Positions 15,232 to 21,881 of a stretch of DNA of 47,102 nucleotides are shown piece by piece. Every line of letters begins with the position of its first letter. Position 1 is the stretch's first letter. Origin of the DNA: a virus; IMG/VR virus record IMGVR_UViG_3300034198_013392, positions 1 to 47,102 of that record; one strand, given 5' to 3'. The position numbers and the translations under genes were made by a program. The notes under the pieces are model-generated. The model saw only the letters and a list, made by a program, of their open reading frames with translations, had not been told where the DNA came from and did not search any database.

Positions 15232-16949
15232 ATCAACCTCCATCAGTATCCCACGCATCAGAGCTAGTCGAGAACTCCACATGGAGGAACTATAGGCAAG
15301 GGATCAAGGAACTTCGGTTATGGGAAGCTCCCAGATCTGTAATACAGGATTTTCGTTACAAGGCTGCAAGGACTTCTTTCCTTGCCTTCGCAGACATCAT
15401 GAAAGAAGGGCATCTCAAGGTTGCTGACTTCCATGAGATCATCGGTTCTGCCTTTGAGGATCTTATCAATCGGAGGTACCAGAGACTGATTATCTCGTGT
15501 CCTCCCAGATCAGGGAAGTCAATGCTTTCCGCCCTCTTTGTAGCATGGTTGCTTGGGATTGATGGGTCTAGTCAACACATCATCTCGTCTTACGGTCAAC
15601 AACTTTCCTCAAAACTTTTCAAAGAAGTTCTAAGTTATCTAAAAAACCCTTCATTTAAGAGGGTGTTTCCAGAGTGGGGTGGGTTTGAGCCCAACAGCAA
15701 ATACGACATGATCAGCGGGGGCTACATCCTCAACACCAGTGTGGGGGGTGTTCTCACCGGTTTTACCGGAGGTACCCCAACAATGGACACCCCTGGTATC
15801 GGTGTGTCCCTAATTGACGACCCCTTAAAGAACTCCTACTCCAAGGCAGCGTTAGATGAGCTTGAAAGTTGGTGGAAAGAGGAGCTTAGCACCCGTAAGA
15901 CCAACCACTTTGCTCAATTGCTAGTAGGAACAAGATTCCATGAACGGGACTTGCACGGTGTCCTCATGGATACTGATGGGATCTATGACCCTGAGGAAAA
16001 TCCTAACGGGTGGCGATGGATCAACATCCGTGGTATCATTGATACGGAAGAGCAAGCTAATGACGACATTTTAGGAAGACAAGTTGGGGAGACGCACTGG
16101 CCAGATAACTCTGCTTTTACCAAAGCTGCGCTAGATACCCAGAGAAAGACTATGGGGACGTCAGCGTTCTACTCCCTGTACATGGGATCCCCAGTATCTA
16201 AAAAGGGTCAGATTGTTAAGGCAGGGTGGATCAATACTGTTGAAGAAGGTCATTACCCTGGGTTGGACGTGGTATGGTTTGGGATTGACTGTGCCTTCTC
16301 AGAGAAGGAGAATGCTGATGAGACTGCTATCTGTGTTGCTGGCATTTCTCACAGGGACCCTACCATTGTTTACATCAAGGAGATTGTTAAAGGGAAATGG
16401 GGCTTCCCAGACTTAATTGCCCAGGTTAAGCACCTGAACTCTTTTTACAAACCCAGAATGATCTGCATTGAAAAGGCTGCATCTGGACAGTCATTGATAC
16501 AAATGCTCAAGAGAGAAACTAAGATCCCTGTGGAGGAGATGAAGCCTCTCCGCTCCAAAACTGTTAGACTGGAGGCGGTTTGCCCCTTGCTGGAGGCAAG
16601 CAGGGTTAAACTGGTGGAAGGACCGTGGCTAGATGCTTTTGTCAAGGAACTCACAAGTTTTCCATTCTCCAACCACGACGACTCTACGGACGCATTTACA
16701 TGGTCACTGACTTACTATACACTGAAGTTGGATGCGGTTGACAGGGGTGTCCGGGACTCTATAATGGGGGCGAAGAAGCTCAGGGGTGAGATGCAAAGGA
16801 CGGCTGTGCCGAGCGGTTATAGGGGGAGAAGGCTAGACTCTGACGGCTACATGAACGACCCAGATTATGGAAGCTCTCAGTACCCACCCTACCCATCTTC
16901 AGGTGGATCCAGGGGGCGTAGGAACATAGGGTATGACTTTTTACTTTGA
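15228..16949 (+). CDS. Terminase large subunit
   Basis: This 573-aa packaging motor has both expected domains. The ATPase has a Walker A CPPRSGKS (91-98), Walker B VSLIDD (193-198) and a coupling-type VGTRFHERD (233-241). The C-terminal RNase H-like nuclease has FGIDCAFSEK (D354), IEKAASG (E415) and NHDDSTDAF (D484-D488), the three acidic clusters that bind metal. It would translocate and cut concatemeric DNA at the portal. The final 60 residues are Arg/Gly/Tyr/Pro-rich and flexible. The start is fixed by the ATGA overlap with the gene before. Confidence 0.95.
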   Translation: MNQPPSVSHASELVENSTWRNYRQGIKELRLWEAPRSVIQDFRYKAARTSFLAFADIMKEGHLKVADFHEIIGSAFEDLINRRYQRLIISCPPRSGKSMLSALFVAWLLGIDGSSQHIISSYGQQLSSKLFKEVLSYLKNPSFKRVFPEWGGFEPNSKYDMISGGYILNTSVGGVLTGFTGGTPTMDTPGIGVSLIDDPLKNSYSKAALDELESWWKEELSTRKTNHFAQLLVGTRFHERDLHGVLMDTDGIYDPEENPNGWRWINIRGIIDTEEQANDDILGRQVGETHWPDNSAFTKAALDTQRKTMGTSAFYSLYMGSPVSKKGQIVKAGWINTVEEGHYPGLDVVWFGIDCAFSEKENADETAICVAGISHRDPTIVYIKEIVKGKWGFPDLIAQVKHLNSFYKPRMICIEKAASGQSLIQMLKRETKIPVEEMKPLRSKTVRLEAVCPLLEASRVKLVEGPWLDAFVKELTSFPFSNHDDSTDAFTWSLTYYTLKLDAVDRGVRDSIMGAKKLRGEMQRTAVPSGYRGRRLDSDGYMNDPDYGSSQYPPYPSSGGSRGRRNIGYDFLL

Positions 16950-17029
16950 CCCTTCCAGGACATAGCACCTAACCAAGGAGATGGAACCTCCTTAAAAAAG
17001 TTTCGTTTACACTCAAGAAACGGAGCACA

Positions 17030-17215
17030 ATGGCTATTTCACCGACTGATACAGTCTCCTCAATGATGAAGGAAGACTTTGGAACAAGCTGCCTAATTAC
17101 TAGTCCAAAGGCAGACAAGTACCTTGCGCAATCAGAAAAGCACGGCAGGGAAAGATACGAACGATGGTGTGGAGGAAAGGAGGGTTTCGATGATTTTGCG
17201 GAACGCCTTCACTGA
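17030..17215 (+). CDS. Unknown small protein, 61 aa
   Basis: A 61-aa frame with ATG preceded by CGGAG at a fitting distance. It starts after an 80-base gap from the terminase and ends before a strong terminator, so it would be the last gene of the packaging transcript. The protein is charged, with two Cys and a Trp (SCLITSPKADKYL, RYERWCGG). No family is recognised. The upstream gap has no GGGTAA element and contains a short AAGGAG/CTCCTT inverted repeat near 16976-16995 that could affect translation. Confidence 0.55.
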   Translation: MAISPTDTVSSMMKEDFGTSCLITSPKADKYLAQSEKHGRERYERWCGGKEGFDDFAERLH

Positions 17216-17274
17216 GCACATTACCTTTCTGAACGAGAAAGAGGAGTGGTGGACACTCTGACCTAGATAAGCAA

Positions 17275-17308
17275 CAAAAAAGGAGGGGTTTCCCCCTCCT
17301 CTTTTCAT
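17275..17308. terminator. Bidirectional terminator between packaging genes and the cyAbrB-like gene
   Basis: An 8-bp stem AGGAGGGG (17281-17288) / CCCCTCCT (17293-17300) has an A-run before and a T-rich run after, so it can stop transcription of the + strand packaging genes and of the minus-strand regulator that converge on it. Confidence 0.88.
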
Positions 17309-17320
17309 TTTAGGGGACGA

Positions 17321-17731
17321 TCACACCTCATCCCCATCAACACCAGCCGGAACCAGAATGATCTGCTTCTTGTTCTTGCCGAGCTTGATCTGGAACTCAT
17401 CGCCAGGGTTGAAGCCCATCTGGACAGTGTAGGCACTGCCGACCATGAGGTTGCCGTTGAACTGGATCTTGGTGGCGTAGCTGAGCCGACGCCCCCGGCG
17501 ACCTTCACCAGTGACGTTAGCGCCGAAGTCGAAACCCTTAGCATTGAGCAGGGCCTCGTAGAAGGCGGTGAAGTTCAGCCGCTCCGTACCATCCTTTTTG
17601 GTGGAGACGTAACCAGCCGCCCGGACGAGGTCGGACTTGGAGGCTTCGGGCATCTCCTTGACGAGGGCCAGGAGATCGGCGCCGGTCAGCACTTCAGCGG
17701 TAGCGGGATTGGCGAGAATGGAAGTAGTCAT
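17321..17731 (-). CDS. Cyanobacterial-type AbrB-like transcriptional regulator (cyAbrB)
   Basis: This 136-aa protein has both segments of cyAbrB proteins. The N-terminal one is LTGADLLALVKEM plus KSDLVRAAGYVSTKKDGTE (about 15-50) and NFTAFYEALLNAKG. The C-terminal SpoVT/AbrB-like one is RLSYATKIQFNGNLMVGSAY and GDEFQIKLG (82-118). In cyanobacteria these dimeric DNA-binding proteins control carbon/nitrogen and stress genes. The internal ATG at 17731 is chosen over a longer frame because it matches the family's length and follows a promoter and leader hairpin. Codon use is GC-rich compared with neighbours, which fits a gene taken from a host. Confidence 0.9.
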   Translation of the reverse strand: MTTSILANPATAEVLTGADLLALVKEMPEASKSDLVRAAGYVSTKKDGTERLNFTAFYEALLNAKGFDFGANVTGEGRRGRRLSYATKIQFNGNLMVGSAYTVQMGFNPGDEFQIKLGKNKKQIILVPAGVDGDEV

Positions 17732-17747
17732 GGGTTTAAGGGGTTGT

Positions 17748-17803
17748 GGGGGGTCATCCCCCCTGACTTCCAAATTGTAGCATAGCTTTAGCCCCAGTGG
17801 CAA
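17748..17803 (-). promoter_or_regulatory. Sigma70-like promoter and leader hairpin of the cyAbrB-like gene
   Basis: On the minus strand TTGCCA (17798-17803) and TACAAT (17774-17779) are 18 bases apart. A perfect 6-bp hairpin GGGGGG-ATGA-CCCCCC (17748-17763) then lies in the 5' leader, 17 bases before the ATG, and may stabilise or regulate the message. Confidence 0.6.
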
Positions 17804-17865
17804 CCTACAGGAACAGTGGGGACAGAGGTGTAACCGTCTCCTGAACTCGGGGCTAGGCCCTCACC

Positions 17866-18120
17866 TCAAGACCGCTTGACGACACTACCCTTGAAGTCGT
17901 CCTTTTTGCAGGTCTTCAAGGGAGCCCCCTCAGGAACCCACCCCCTCTTAACCACATAGTGAGGGTCGTTCCTCTTCTGAACCCATACCCACCGGTTCCA
18001 CCCCTCAAAACGGACGAACATCCTGTCCTTCTCCTCCGTATCAATAATCACATTTCGGACACGGTTTCCAAAACGTCGGGCATGGTTGGACTTTGGGGTG
18101 AGGTTGAACTTTTTTGACAC
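17866..18120 (-). CDS. Unknown basic, Trp-rich protein, 84 aa
   Basis: A minus-strand frame starting with GTG. The protein is strongly basic with a Trp cluster (GWNRWVWVQKRNDPHY) and an N-terminal basic stretch (KSNHARRFGNRVR), plausible for nucleic-acid binding. A weak -10-like TATACT lies upstream at about 18150. It sits in the run of minus-strand single-gene units. No family is recognised, and the overlapping + strand frame looks non-biological. Confidence 0.55.
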   Translation of the reverse strand: MSKKFNLTPKSNHARRFGNRVRNVIIDTEEKDRMFVRFEGWNRWVWVQKRNDPHYVVKRGWVPEGAPLKTCKKDDFKGSVVKRS

Positions 18121-18222
18121 AGCAGCAAAAGGTGGGGGGGCTGGCGACCAGTATAAGGAGCGTGTCTACCCCTATGTTGTCTATCCAACACTTACAGATT
18201 TCTTTAAGTATTCCAATCAGCT

Positions 18223-18249
18223 AAAAAAAAAAGGGGGGCTGAGCCCCCC
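18223..18249 (-). terminator. Terminator of the zinc-ribbon gene
   Basis: On the minus strand a GGGGGGC-TCA-GCCCCCC stem (plus-strand 18233-18249) is followed by ten T residues (18223-18232), 21 bases downstream of the stop codon. Confidence 0.9.
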
Positions 18250-18269
18250 TCAATACGCAACTCTCACCC

Positions 18270-18944
18270 TCAGGCCATGGCCAGAACTGCATCCAGCATC
18301 TGAGCGGCCTGAAACTCCTTGAAGTCTGCCACCAGTTCGGCACGGGCATCCGGGCCAGCCAGCTTGCCCAGGCAGATCGGGCCGATGCCACCGAAGATGC
18401 TCACGGGGTCGGTCAGGTCCCGGCCGCAGCAGCTACAGTTTCCGGTTTGGCGACCGTAGGCCACGGCAGCCTCCTGAGGGTTCTTAGCGGCACGGGTCAG
18501 GGCACCCGTCAGATTCTCATCACCGTAGAACACACCGGAAGGGGTGATCTTACCGGCACAGGCACCGTCAGGACGATAAGCATAGACAGCCCCAGCATTG
18601 ACGCCCTTGGTGACAGCCTTAACCGTGGCACCCTCAAAGCGCAGGATGACCTGACGCTTGGCCCCTTCCTGCATACGGTTCACCGTGGCGACCAGGTTGA
18701 GGAATTGACCCACGGTCTCGGGAACCTCCGTCTGGGGGGCAGGAGTGCGAGCATCCAGGGTTTCCTGAGCAACCTTCAGTGCCCACAGGTTGTTCTTCTC
18801 CCAGTTCTTGTCCTGGCCCTTGAGCACCCAACCCAGGAAGTCGGTCCGGGGCAGCTCGGCCACAATCTTGAAAGCTTCGGCGACAGCCAGTTCGGTGGTG
18901 AAACGGATGACCTTGCCAGCGTTGGTGGTGATCTCGTAGTTCAT
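18270..18944 (-). CDS. Zinc-ribbon protein (DUF6011-like C-terminus), 224 aa
   Basis: The C-terminal part has NCSCCGRDLTDPVSIFGGIG followed by PIC (C170, C172/C173, C191), the CxxCGRxLTDPxS...GIGPxC pattern of DUF6011-type zinc ribbons found in phages and plasmids. The first 60 residues (MNYEITTNAGKVIRF, LPRTDFLGWVLKG) are also conserved-looking; the middle has a strand-rich segment with FEGATVKAVTKG. The ATG at 18944 is chosen because it follows the promoter-hairpin leader shared with two other genes in the block. The role is probably DNA or RNA binding, but this is not established. It has its own promoter and terminator. Confidence 0.85.
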   Translation of the reverse strand: MNYEITTNAGKVIRFTTELAVAEAFKIVAELPRTDFLGWVLKGQDKNWEKNNLWALKVAQETLDARTPAPQTEVPETVGQFLNLVATVNRMQEGAKRQVILRFEGATVKAVTKGVNAGAVYAYRPDGACAGKITPSGVFYGDENLTGALTRAAKNPQEAAVAYGRQTGNCSCCGRDLTDPVSIFGGIGPICLGKLAGPDARAELVADFKEFQAAQMLDAVLAMA

Positions 18945-19012
18945 GGTTCTGAAGCAGTGGCGGCTCAACCGCCTTACCCCTATATTCTACACCCTTGGCC
19001 CCCTGAGCGCAA
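18945..19012 (-). promoter_or_regulatory. Sigma70-like promoter with conserved GGGGTAAG-hairpin leader (copy 1)
   Basis: Minus-strand TTGCGC (19007-19012) and TAGAAT (18984-18989) are 17 bases apart. GGGGTAAG follows directly, then a GGCGG...CCGCC hairpin (18959-18973), then ACTGCTTCAGAACC and the ATG. The same order occurs before 19839 and 20602. Confidence 0.8.
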
Positions 19013-19075
19013 CCCCCGTACCTGCCCCCTGTCAGCAAAAGAAAACATTGGCCCAAGGGGGTTGACAGCACGCAC

Positions 19076-19102
19076 AAAAAAGCCCCGGCTTACGCCAGGG
19101 GC
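19076..19102 (-). terminator. Terminator downstream of the 90-aa minus-strand gene
   Basis: Minus-strand stem GCCCC-T-GGC / GCC-GGGGC with a GTAA loop (19082-19102) followed by six T residues (19076-19081). It lies about 74 bases past the stop at 19176; the interval between them is AT-rich. Confidence 0.8.
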
Positions 19103-19175
19103 CTCTTAGGTGTTACCGACAAGAGATACTATCTCTTAAAAGTTTTTAGAAAAAAGAGAAAACTTTTCCTTTTTC

Positions 19176-19448
19176 TTAGATGAAATTGTTATGGTACTTG
19201 TTAAACTCCTCCTCCGCCTCTCTCAAGTCGGTGGTCTCAAAGGCATCGACCCCAAAAAGGATCTCGTGTTCCTCCGCAGAGAATGCCTCACCCCTGGGTG
19301 GGCAAACGATGAAGGAGAGGATGGAGTAGGTCTCTTGACGCTTGAGCATCGTGACCTCAACGTCACGGCTGGAAGCAGTCCACTTCTTTACTGTTTCAGC
19401 TTCGTTTCCGAAAGAAAGGTCTTTACGGGGGATACCAAGGATGGTCAT
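19176..19448 (-). CDS. Unknown 90-aa protein
   Basis: A minus-strand frame with an ATG start, acidic overall, with the hydrophobic strand YSILSFIVCPPRGEAF in the middle and a C-terminal acidic helix (DLREAEEEFNKYHN). No family is recognised. It lies in the row of oppositely oriented single-gene units and has a terminator downstream, but no convincing promoter boxes are visible upstream. The + strand frame over the same interval is judged a shadow because the minus frame has the more natural protein composition. Confidence 0.6.
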   Translation of the reverse strand: MTILGIPRKDLSFGNEAETVKKWTASSRDVEVTMLKRQETYSILSFIVCPPRGEAFSAEEHEILFGVDAFETTDLREAEEEFNKYHNNFI

Positions 19449-19570
19449 TTGGTCGAGAAGGTTTAGATGCCTGACCCTGGAACCTTAACGACTCAGACAG
19501 GATGTGCAACCCCCCCTGGATCGAAAAACCCTTGACTCCACACATTGGAAAGGAATCGGAATAGTTACGG

Positions 19571-19603
19571 AAAAAGAAAGCCCCGGCCCAAGGGAGCCGA
19601 GGC
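19571..19603 (-). terminator. Terminator of the 73-aa minus-strand gene
   Basis: Minus-strand GCCTCGGC (19596-19603) pairs fully with GCCGGGGC (19580-19587), with one G-T pair, and is followed by TTTCTTTTT. It starts 15 bases after the stop codon. Confidence 0.85.
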
Positions 19604-19617
19604 ATCTACAAGGAGTG

Positions 19618-19839
19618 TCAGGCGAGAGATTGAACCCAGGCAACGAATTCCCCAACATCAACGCCGAGGGGGTTGTTACCCTCATCGAACCAATCCTGGT
19701 ACTCACCATAGACACCCTCGAAGGGGTTCTCGATCCGCAGGGTCTCGGCCGCCGCCAGGGCAAAGCGGTAGGGGACGGTGCCGTTGTCGTCAGCCATCTC
19801 CTGAAGGGCTTCCAGGGGGTGGGTCATGGGGTTAACCAT
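19618..19839 (-). CDS. Unknown acidic protein, 73 aa
   Basis: Two ATGs are possible: 19839 (MVNPMTHPLEAL) and 19827 (MTHPLEAL). The first is used because it is the first start after the promoter-hairpin leader. The protein is acidic and helical (LEALQEMADDNGTVPYRFAL) and ends with a Trp-containing segment (YGEYQDWFDEG, VGEFVAWVQSLA). An extended frame further upstream would run through the promoter and is not credible. No family is recognised; it is an independently transcribed unit. Confidence 0.65.
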   Translation of the reverse strand: MVNPMTHPLEALQEMADDNGTVPYRFALAAAETLRIENPFEGVYGEYQDWFDEGNNPLGVDVGEFVAWVQSLA

Positions 19840-19910
19840 GTGGGGTGAAGCAGTGGGCAGCTCAGCCGCCCTTACCCCCATATTATAGCGACCGCTCCCC
19901 ATCGGTGCGA
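19840..19910 (-). promoter_or_regulatory. Sigma70-like promoter with conserved GGGGTAAG-hairpin leader (copy 2)
   Basis: Minus-strand TATAAT (19882-19887) has a weak -35 (TCGCAC) 17 bases upstream. GGGGGTAAG, a GGGCGGCTGAGCTGCCC hairpin (19855-19871) and CACTGCTTCA follow, as in the other two copies. Confidence 0.78.
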
Positions 19911-19988
19911 GCCACCAGCCGCCCTTGTTCACAATCCTTAATATTTACCCGGACATACCTTGGTGCTCTCGCCGGGATTACTGGTGTT

Positions 19989-19996
19989 GGGTAAAG
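19989..19996 (+). promoter_or_regulatory. GGGTAAAG element, candidate late promoter
   Basis: It lies 23 bases before the ATG at 20020 and restarts + strand late-type transcription after the minus-strand block. Confidence 0.6.
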
Positions 19997-20019
19997 TTGT
20001 TATAGCTATATGGTGAAAA

Positions 20020-20403
20020 ATGGCAAAGAAAGGTGGGTCTGCAGGGAGAAAAAGGTGTACTCTGGGCAAAAGTTGTGGGACCACGTGCATTTCCAAGATG
20101 TACCTATGTGTGATGAACATGCACCCTGAGTTGGTAGCTCAGCTTAAATACGCCAGGCAGTTAGTCAGGAGAAAGCATGGCAATAAACATACCTACTTTG
20201 GATCTAACAAACGCCTGTCCCCCCATGCTGGCGGGAGTGGTGTTTCCGCTGGGATAAGCTCTAATGAAATCAACAAGCTCAACAGAGAGTACAAGAAGCT
20301 CCCCGAAGGGAGCAAGAGGAGAGCTGAGATACGGAGGAGAATCCTTGAGCTTGAGATGGAAAGAGGGGCATCCCGAGGTTACGACAACTCCTACTACGAT
20401 TGA
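20020..20403 (+). CDS. Four-cysteine-segment protein without kinase domain, 127 aa
   Basis: Residues 13-30 carry C-x5-C-x3-C-x6-C (CTLGKSCGTTCISKMYLC), the same segment that begins the six kinase-like proteins downstream. The rest is a basic, partly coiled-coil tail (NEINKLNREYKKLPEGSKRR, ILELEMERGASRG). No kinase motifs are present. The protein may share localisation or binding with the kinases through the Cys segment, which could bind a metal; both are inferences. A GGGTAAAG element precedes it, and it converges on the minus-strand gene at 20408. Confidence 0.85.
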   Translation: MAKKGGSAGRKRCTLGKSCGTTCISKMYLCVMNMHPELVAQLKYARQLVRRKHGNKHTYFGSNKRLSPHAGGSGVSAGISSNEINKLNREYKKLPEGSKRRAEIRRRILELEMERGASRGYDNSYYD

Positions 20404-20407
20404 TCGA

Positions 20408-20602
20408 TCAGACTGGCGCACCGGGGGTGTAACCAACCGTAGCAACCAGAGCACCGGGGTACTCCGGCCTCAGCTCATCGGCTTTACGGATCGCCTCATG
20501 GACATTGAGGAACCCATCTGCCACAATGAGGGTGACAGGAACACGGCGACGTCCAATCTTCTCAGAAGTAGTGACTTCGACACGGTACCTAGCTTGAGAC
20601 AT
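20408..20602 (-). CDS. Unknown 64-aa protein
   Basis: A minus-strand gene starting at ATG 20602, preceded by the third copy of the shared promoter-hairpin leader, which fixes the start. The protein begins MSQARYRVEVTTSEKIGRRR and continues with a strand and a helix (VPVTLIVADGFLNVHEAIRK), a small alpha/beta layout. No family is recognised. Its stop lies four bases from the stop of the convergent + strand gene, with no clear terminator between them. Confidence 0.75.
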   Translation of the reverse strand: MSQARYRVEVTTSEKIGRRRVPVTLIVADGFLNVHEAIRKADELRPEYPGALVATVGYTPGAPV

Positions 20603-20669
20603 GGTTCTGAAGCAGTGGCGGCCCTGCCGCCTTACCCCTCTATTCTACCACAGACCCCCATGTCTGCAA
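20603..20669 (-). promoter_or_regulatory. Sigma70-like promoter with conserved GGGGTAAG-hairpin leader (copy 3)
   Basis: Minus-strand TTGCAG (20664-20669) and TAGAAT (20642-20647) are 16 bases apart, followed by GGGGTAAG, a GGCGG...CCGCC hairpin (20617-20631) and ACTGCTTCAGAACC before the ATG. The last 17 bases match copy 1 exactly. Confidence 0.8.
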
Positions 20670-20692
20670 GGACTCCCCAGTTCTGCTATAAT
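20664..20692 (+). promoter_or_regulatory. Sigma70-like promoter of the 49-aa gene, divergent
   Basis: TATAAT (20687-20692) has a poor -35 (CTGCAA, 20664-20669) 17 bases upstream. The -35 boxes of this and the divergent minus promoter share the same six bases, so the two promoters may compete. Confidence 0.55.
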
Positions 20693-20713
20693 GGGGACAG
20701 CCTCAGAGGAGCT

Positions 20714-20863
20714 ATGCAGAACCCGGAGCACTGGACTGAGTTTACCGACCTTCCCGCAGAGGTTTTCGACTACGGGGATCTGGCAGATGTGAATGATGTG
20801 GAGGGGGCATCCGATGGTGAGGGTACCCCAGGTGAACCTGCCAAGGGAGTGACCACAGGTTAG
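20714..20863 (+). CDS. Small acidic protein, 49 aa
   Basis: ATG at 20714 has a good ribosome binding site (AGAGGAG, three bases upstream) and a TATAAT box 22 bases upstream. The protein starts MQNPEHWTEFTDLPAEVFDY and becomes acidic and Gly/Glu-rich, probably disordered. A strong terminator follows 28 bases after the stop, so it is a complete one-gene unit. Function unknown. Frames that extend further upstream would cross the promoter. Confidence 0.65.
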   Translation: MQNPEHWTEFTDLPAEVFDYGDLADVNDVEGASDGEGTPGEPAKGVTTG

Positions 20864-20891
20864 GGCCCCGCTGACAACCTATTACATAGAG

Positions 20892-20916
20892 CCCCTCCCC
20901 CCAGGAGGGGTTTTTT
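20892..20916 (+). terminator. Rho-independent terminator before phoH
   Basis: CCCCTCC (20892-20898) pairs with GGAGGGG (20904-20910) around a short loop and is followed by six T residues. Confidence 0.9.
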
Positions 20917-20932
20917 GTTGCTTATGCGGCAG

Positions 20933-20940
20933 GGGTAAAA
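20933..20940 (+). promoter_or_regulatory. GGGTAAAA element upstream of phoH
   Basis: It lies 27 bases before the phoH ATG and directly after a terminator, so it is the only promoter candidate for this gene. Confidence 0.65.
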
Positions 20941-20967
20941 GAAAGGTGTCGAGTTTACCCTCTTGAT

Positions 20968-21789
20968 ATGGCTCGTCAATCAAATAATTTGGGGGAGGGG
21001 GGTCTTTATGATGTGACCCTTATAAGCAACGAAGCATACATGTTATCCAATGTTGTCACTAATCCTTTATCCCTAATGCTTACAAGTAAAGAAAAGCGCA
21101 AAGTCCGTCGTCAAGTAGAAGAGAGAATCCCCTCTAGCAGGGGGATGGACATTAACCCCTTCTATGCTAAAACCAAAAAGCAAGACCTTTTGTGGAACAC
21201 CCTTGACAAAGAGACTGTTACCATTGCTATTGGAGCAAGCGGCACCGGAAAGACTCTGGTCTCCCTGTGGTACGGTCTCCATCACCTGAGTCTAGGCCAT
21301 TTCCGAACCATCTATTACATCAGAAGTGATGTAGGAGTTGACCACCAAAGGGGGAGAGGAGCTTTGCCAGGAACCCTTGACGAAAAGATGGCTCCTTTGG
21401 TTGCCCCTGTTTTCGACAATTTATCCATCATCATGAGGAGCAATGGGGCCGCTGAGTACCTTCTCTCCAAGAAGATTATCCACCCGGTTTTGCTAGAAGA
21501 CATTAGGGGGAGAAGCCTAAACGACGCCTTCATCATCTTCGACGAAGCTCAGAACTCCACGATTGATCAGACAAAGGCCGTCCTGACCAGAACAGGTGAA
21601 AGGTCCAAGATTGTTGTTACGGGGGATACTAGGCAAGTTGACCTTGGCGTTTTCAACCGAAACTCTGGCCTACTGGATGCCTACCACAGGCTTGGGGATA
21701 TTCCCGGAATTGGGACAGTTCAGTTCTCACCTGACGACATCGTTAGGAATGGTATCATCACAGAAATCATCAATGCTTATGAGTCCTGA
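20968..21789 (+). CDS. phoH: PhoH-like ATPase
   Basis: This 273-aa protein has Walker A GASGTGKT (89-96) and Walker B FIIFDEAQN (188-196), followed by SKIVVTGDTRQVD, the sensor-like motif of the PhoH/RecD-like family. The DIRGRSLNDAF segment before Walker B is also typical. PhoH is a predicted ATPase or RNA helicase, frequent in marine phages, whose role in infection is not settled. The first 60 residues are a short extension. It is a single-gene unit between a GGGTAAAA element and a terminator. Confidence 0.95.
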   Translation: MARQSNNLGEGGLYDVTLISNEAYMLSNVVTNPLSLMLTSKEKRKVRRQVEERIPSSRGMDINPFYAKTKKQDLLWNTLDKETVTIAIGASGTGKTLVSLWYGLHHLSLGHFRTIYYIRSDVGVDHQRGRGALPGTLDEKMAPLVAPVFDNLSIIMRSNGAAEYLLSKKIIHPVLLEDIRGRSLNDAFIIFDEAQNSTIDQTKAVLTRTGERSKIVVTGDTRQVDLGVFNRNSGLLDAYHRLGDIPGIGTVQFSPDDIVRNGIITEIINAYES

Positions 21790-21818
21790 TCGGCAATAGG
21801 CATCAGTTTCAGAGCATA

Positions 21819-21846
21819 GGCCATCCTCAAGGGTGGCCTTTCTTTG
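21819..21846 (+). terminator. Rho-independent terminator after phoH
   Basis: GGCCATCC (21819-21826) pairs with GGGTGGCC (21831-21838) around a TCAA loop, followed by TTTCTTT. Confidence 0.9.
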
Positions 21847-21850
21847 TGGA

Positions 21851-21857
21851 GGGTAAA
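21851..21857 (+). promoter_or_regulatory. GGGTAAA element upstream of kinase-like gene 1
   Basis: It lies 24 bases before the ATG at 21882 and just after the phoH terminator. Confidence 0.62.
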
Positions 21858-21881
21858 TCTCTATAGAGCTAGCTTATAGTA

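Noticed and set aside
17190-17262. A 23-aa frame overlapping the end of the 61-aa gene
   Set aside because: Very short, no ribosome binding site, no family resemblance; not enough support.
18086-19109. Two + strand frames (18086-18322 and 18447-19109)
   Set aside because: They lie opposite minus-strand genes that have family motifs, promoters and terminators; the + frames have shadow-type composition and cross a terminator.
19191-19848. Three + strand frames opposite the 90-aa and 73-aa minus-strand genes
   Set aside because: They cross minus-strand terminators and the shared leader, and are Arg/Pro/Gly-rich shadow translations.
20264-20713. Upstream extension of the 49-aa gene to 20264
   Set aside because: It would pass through another gene and two promoters; the internal ATG has a strong ribosome binding site.
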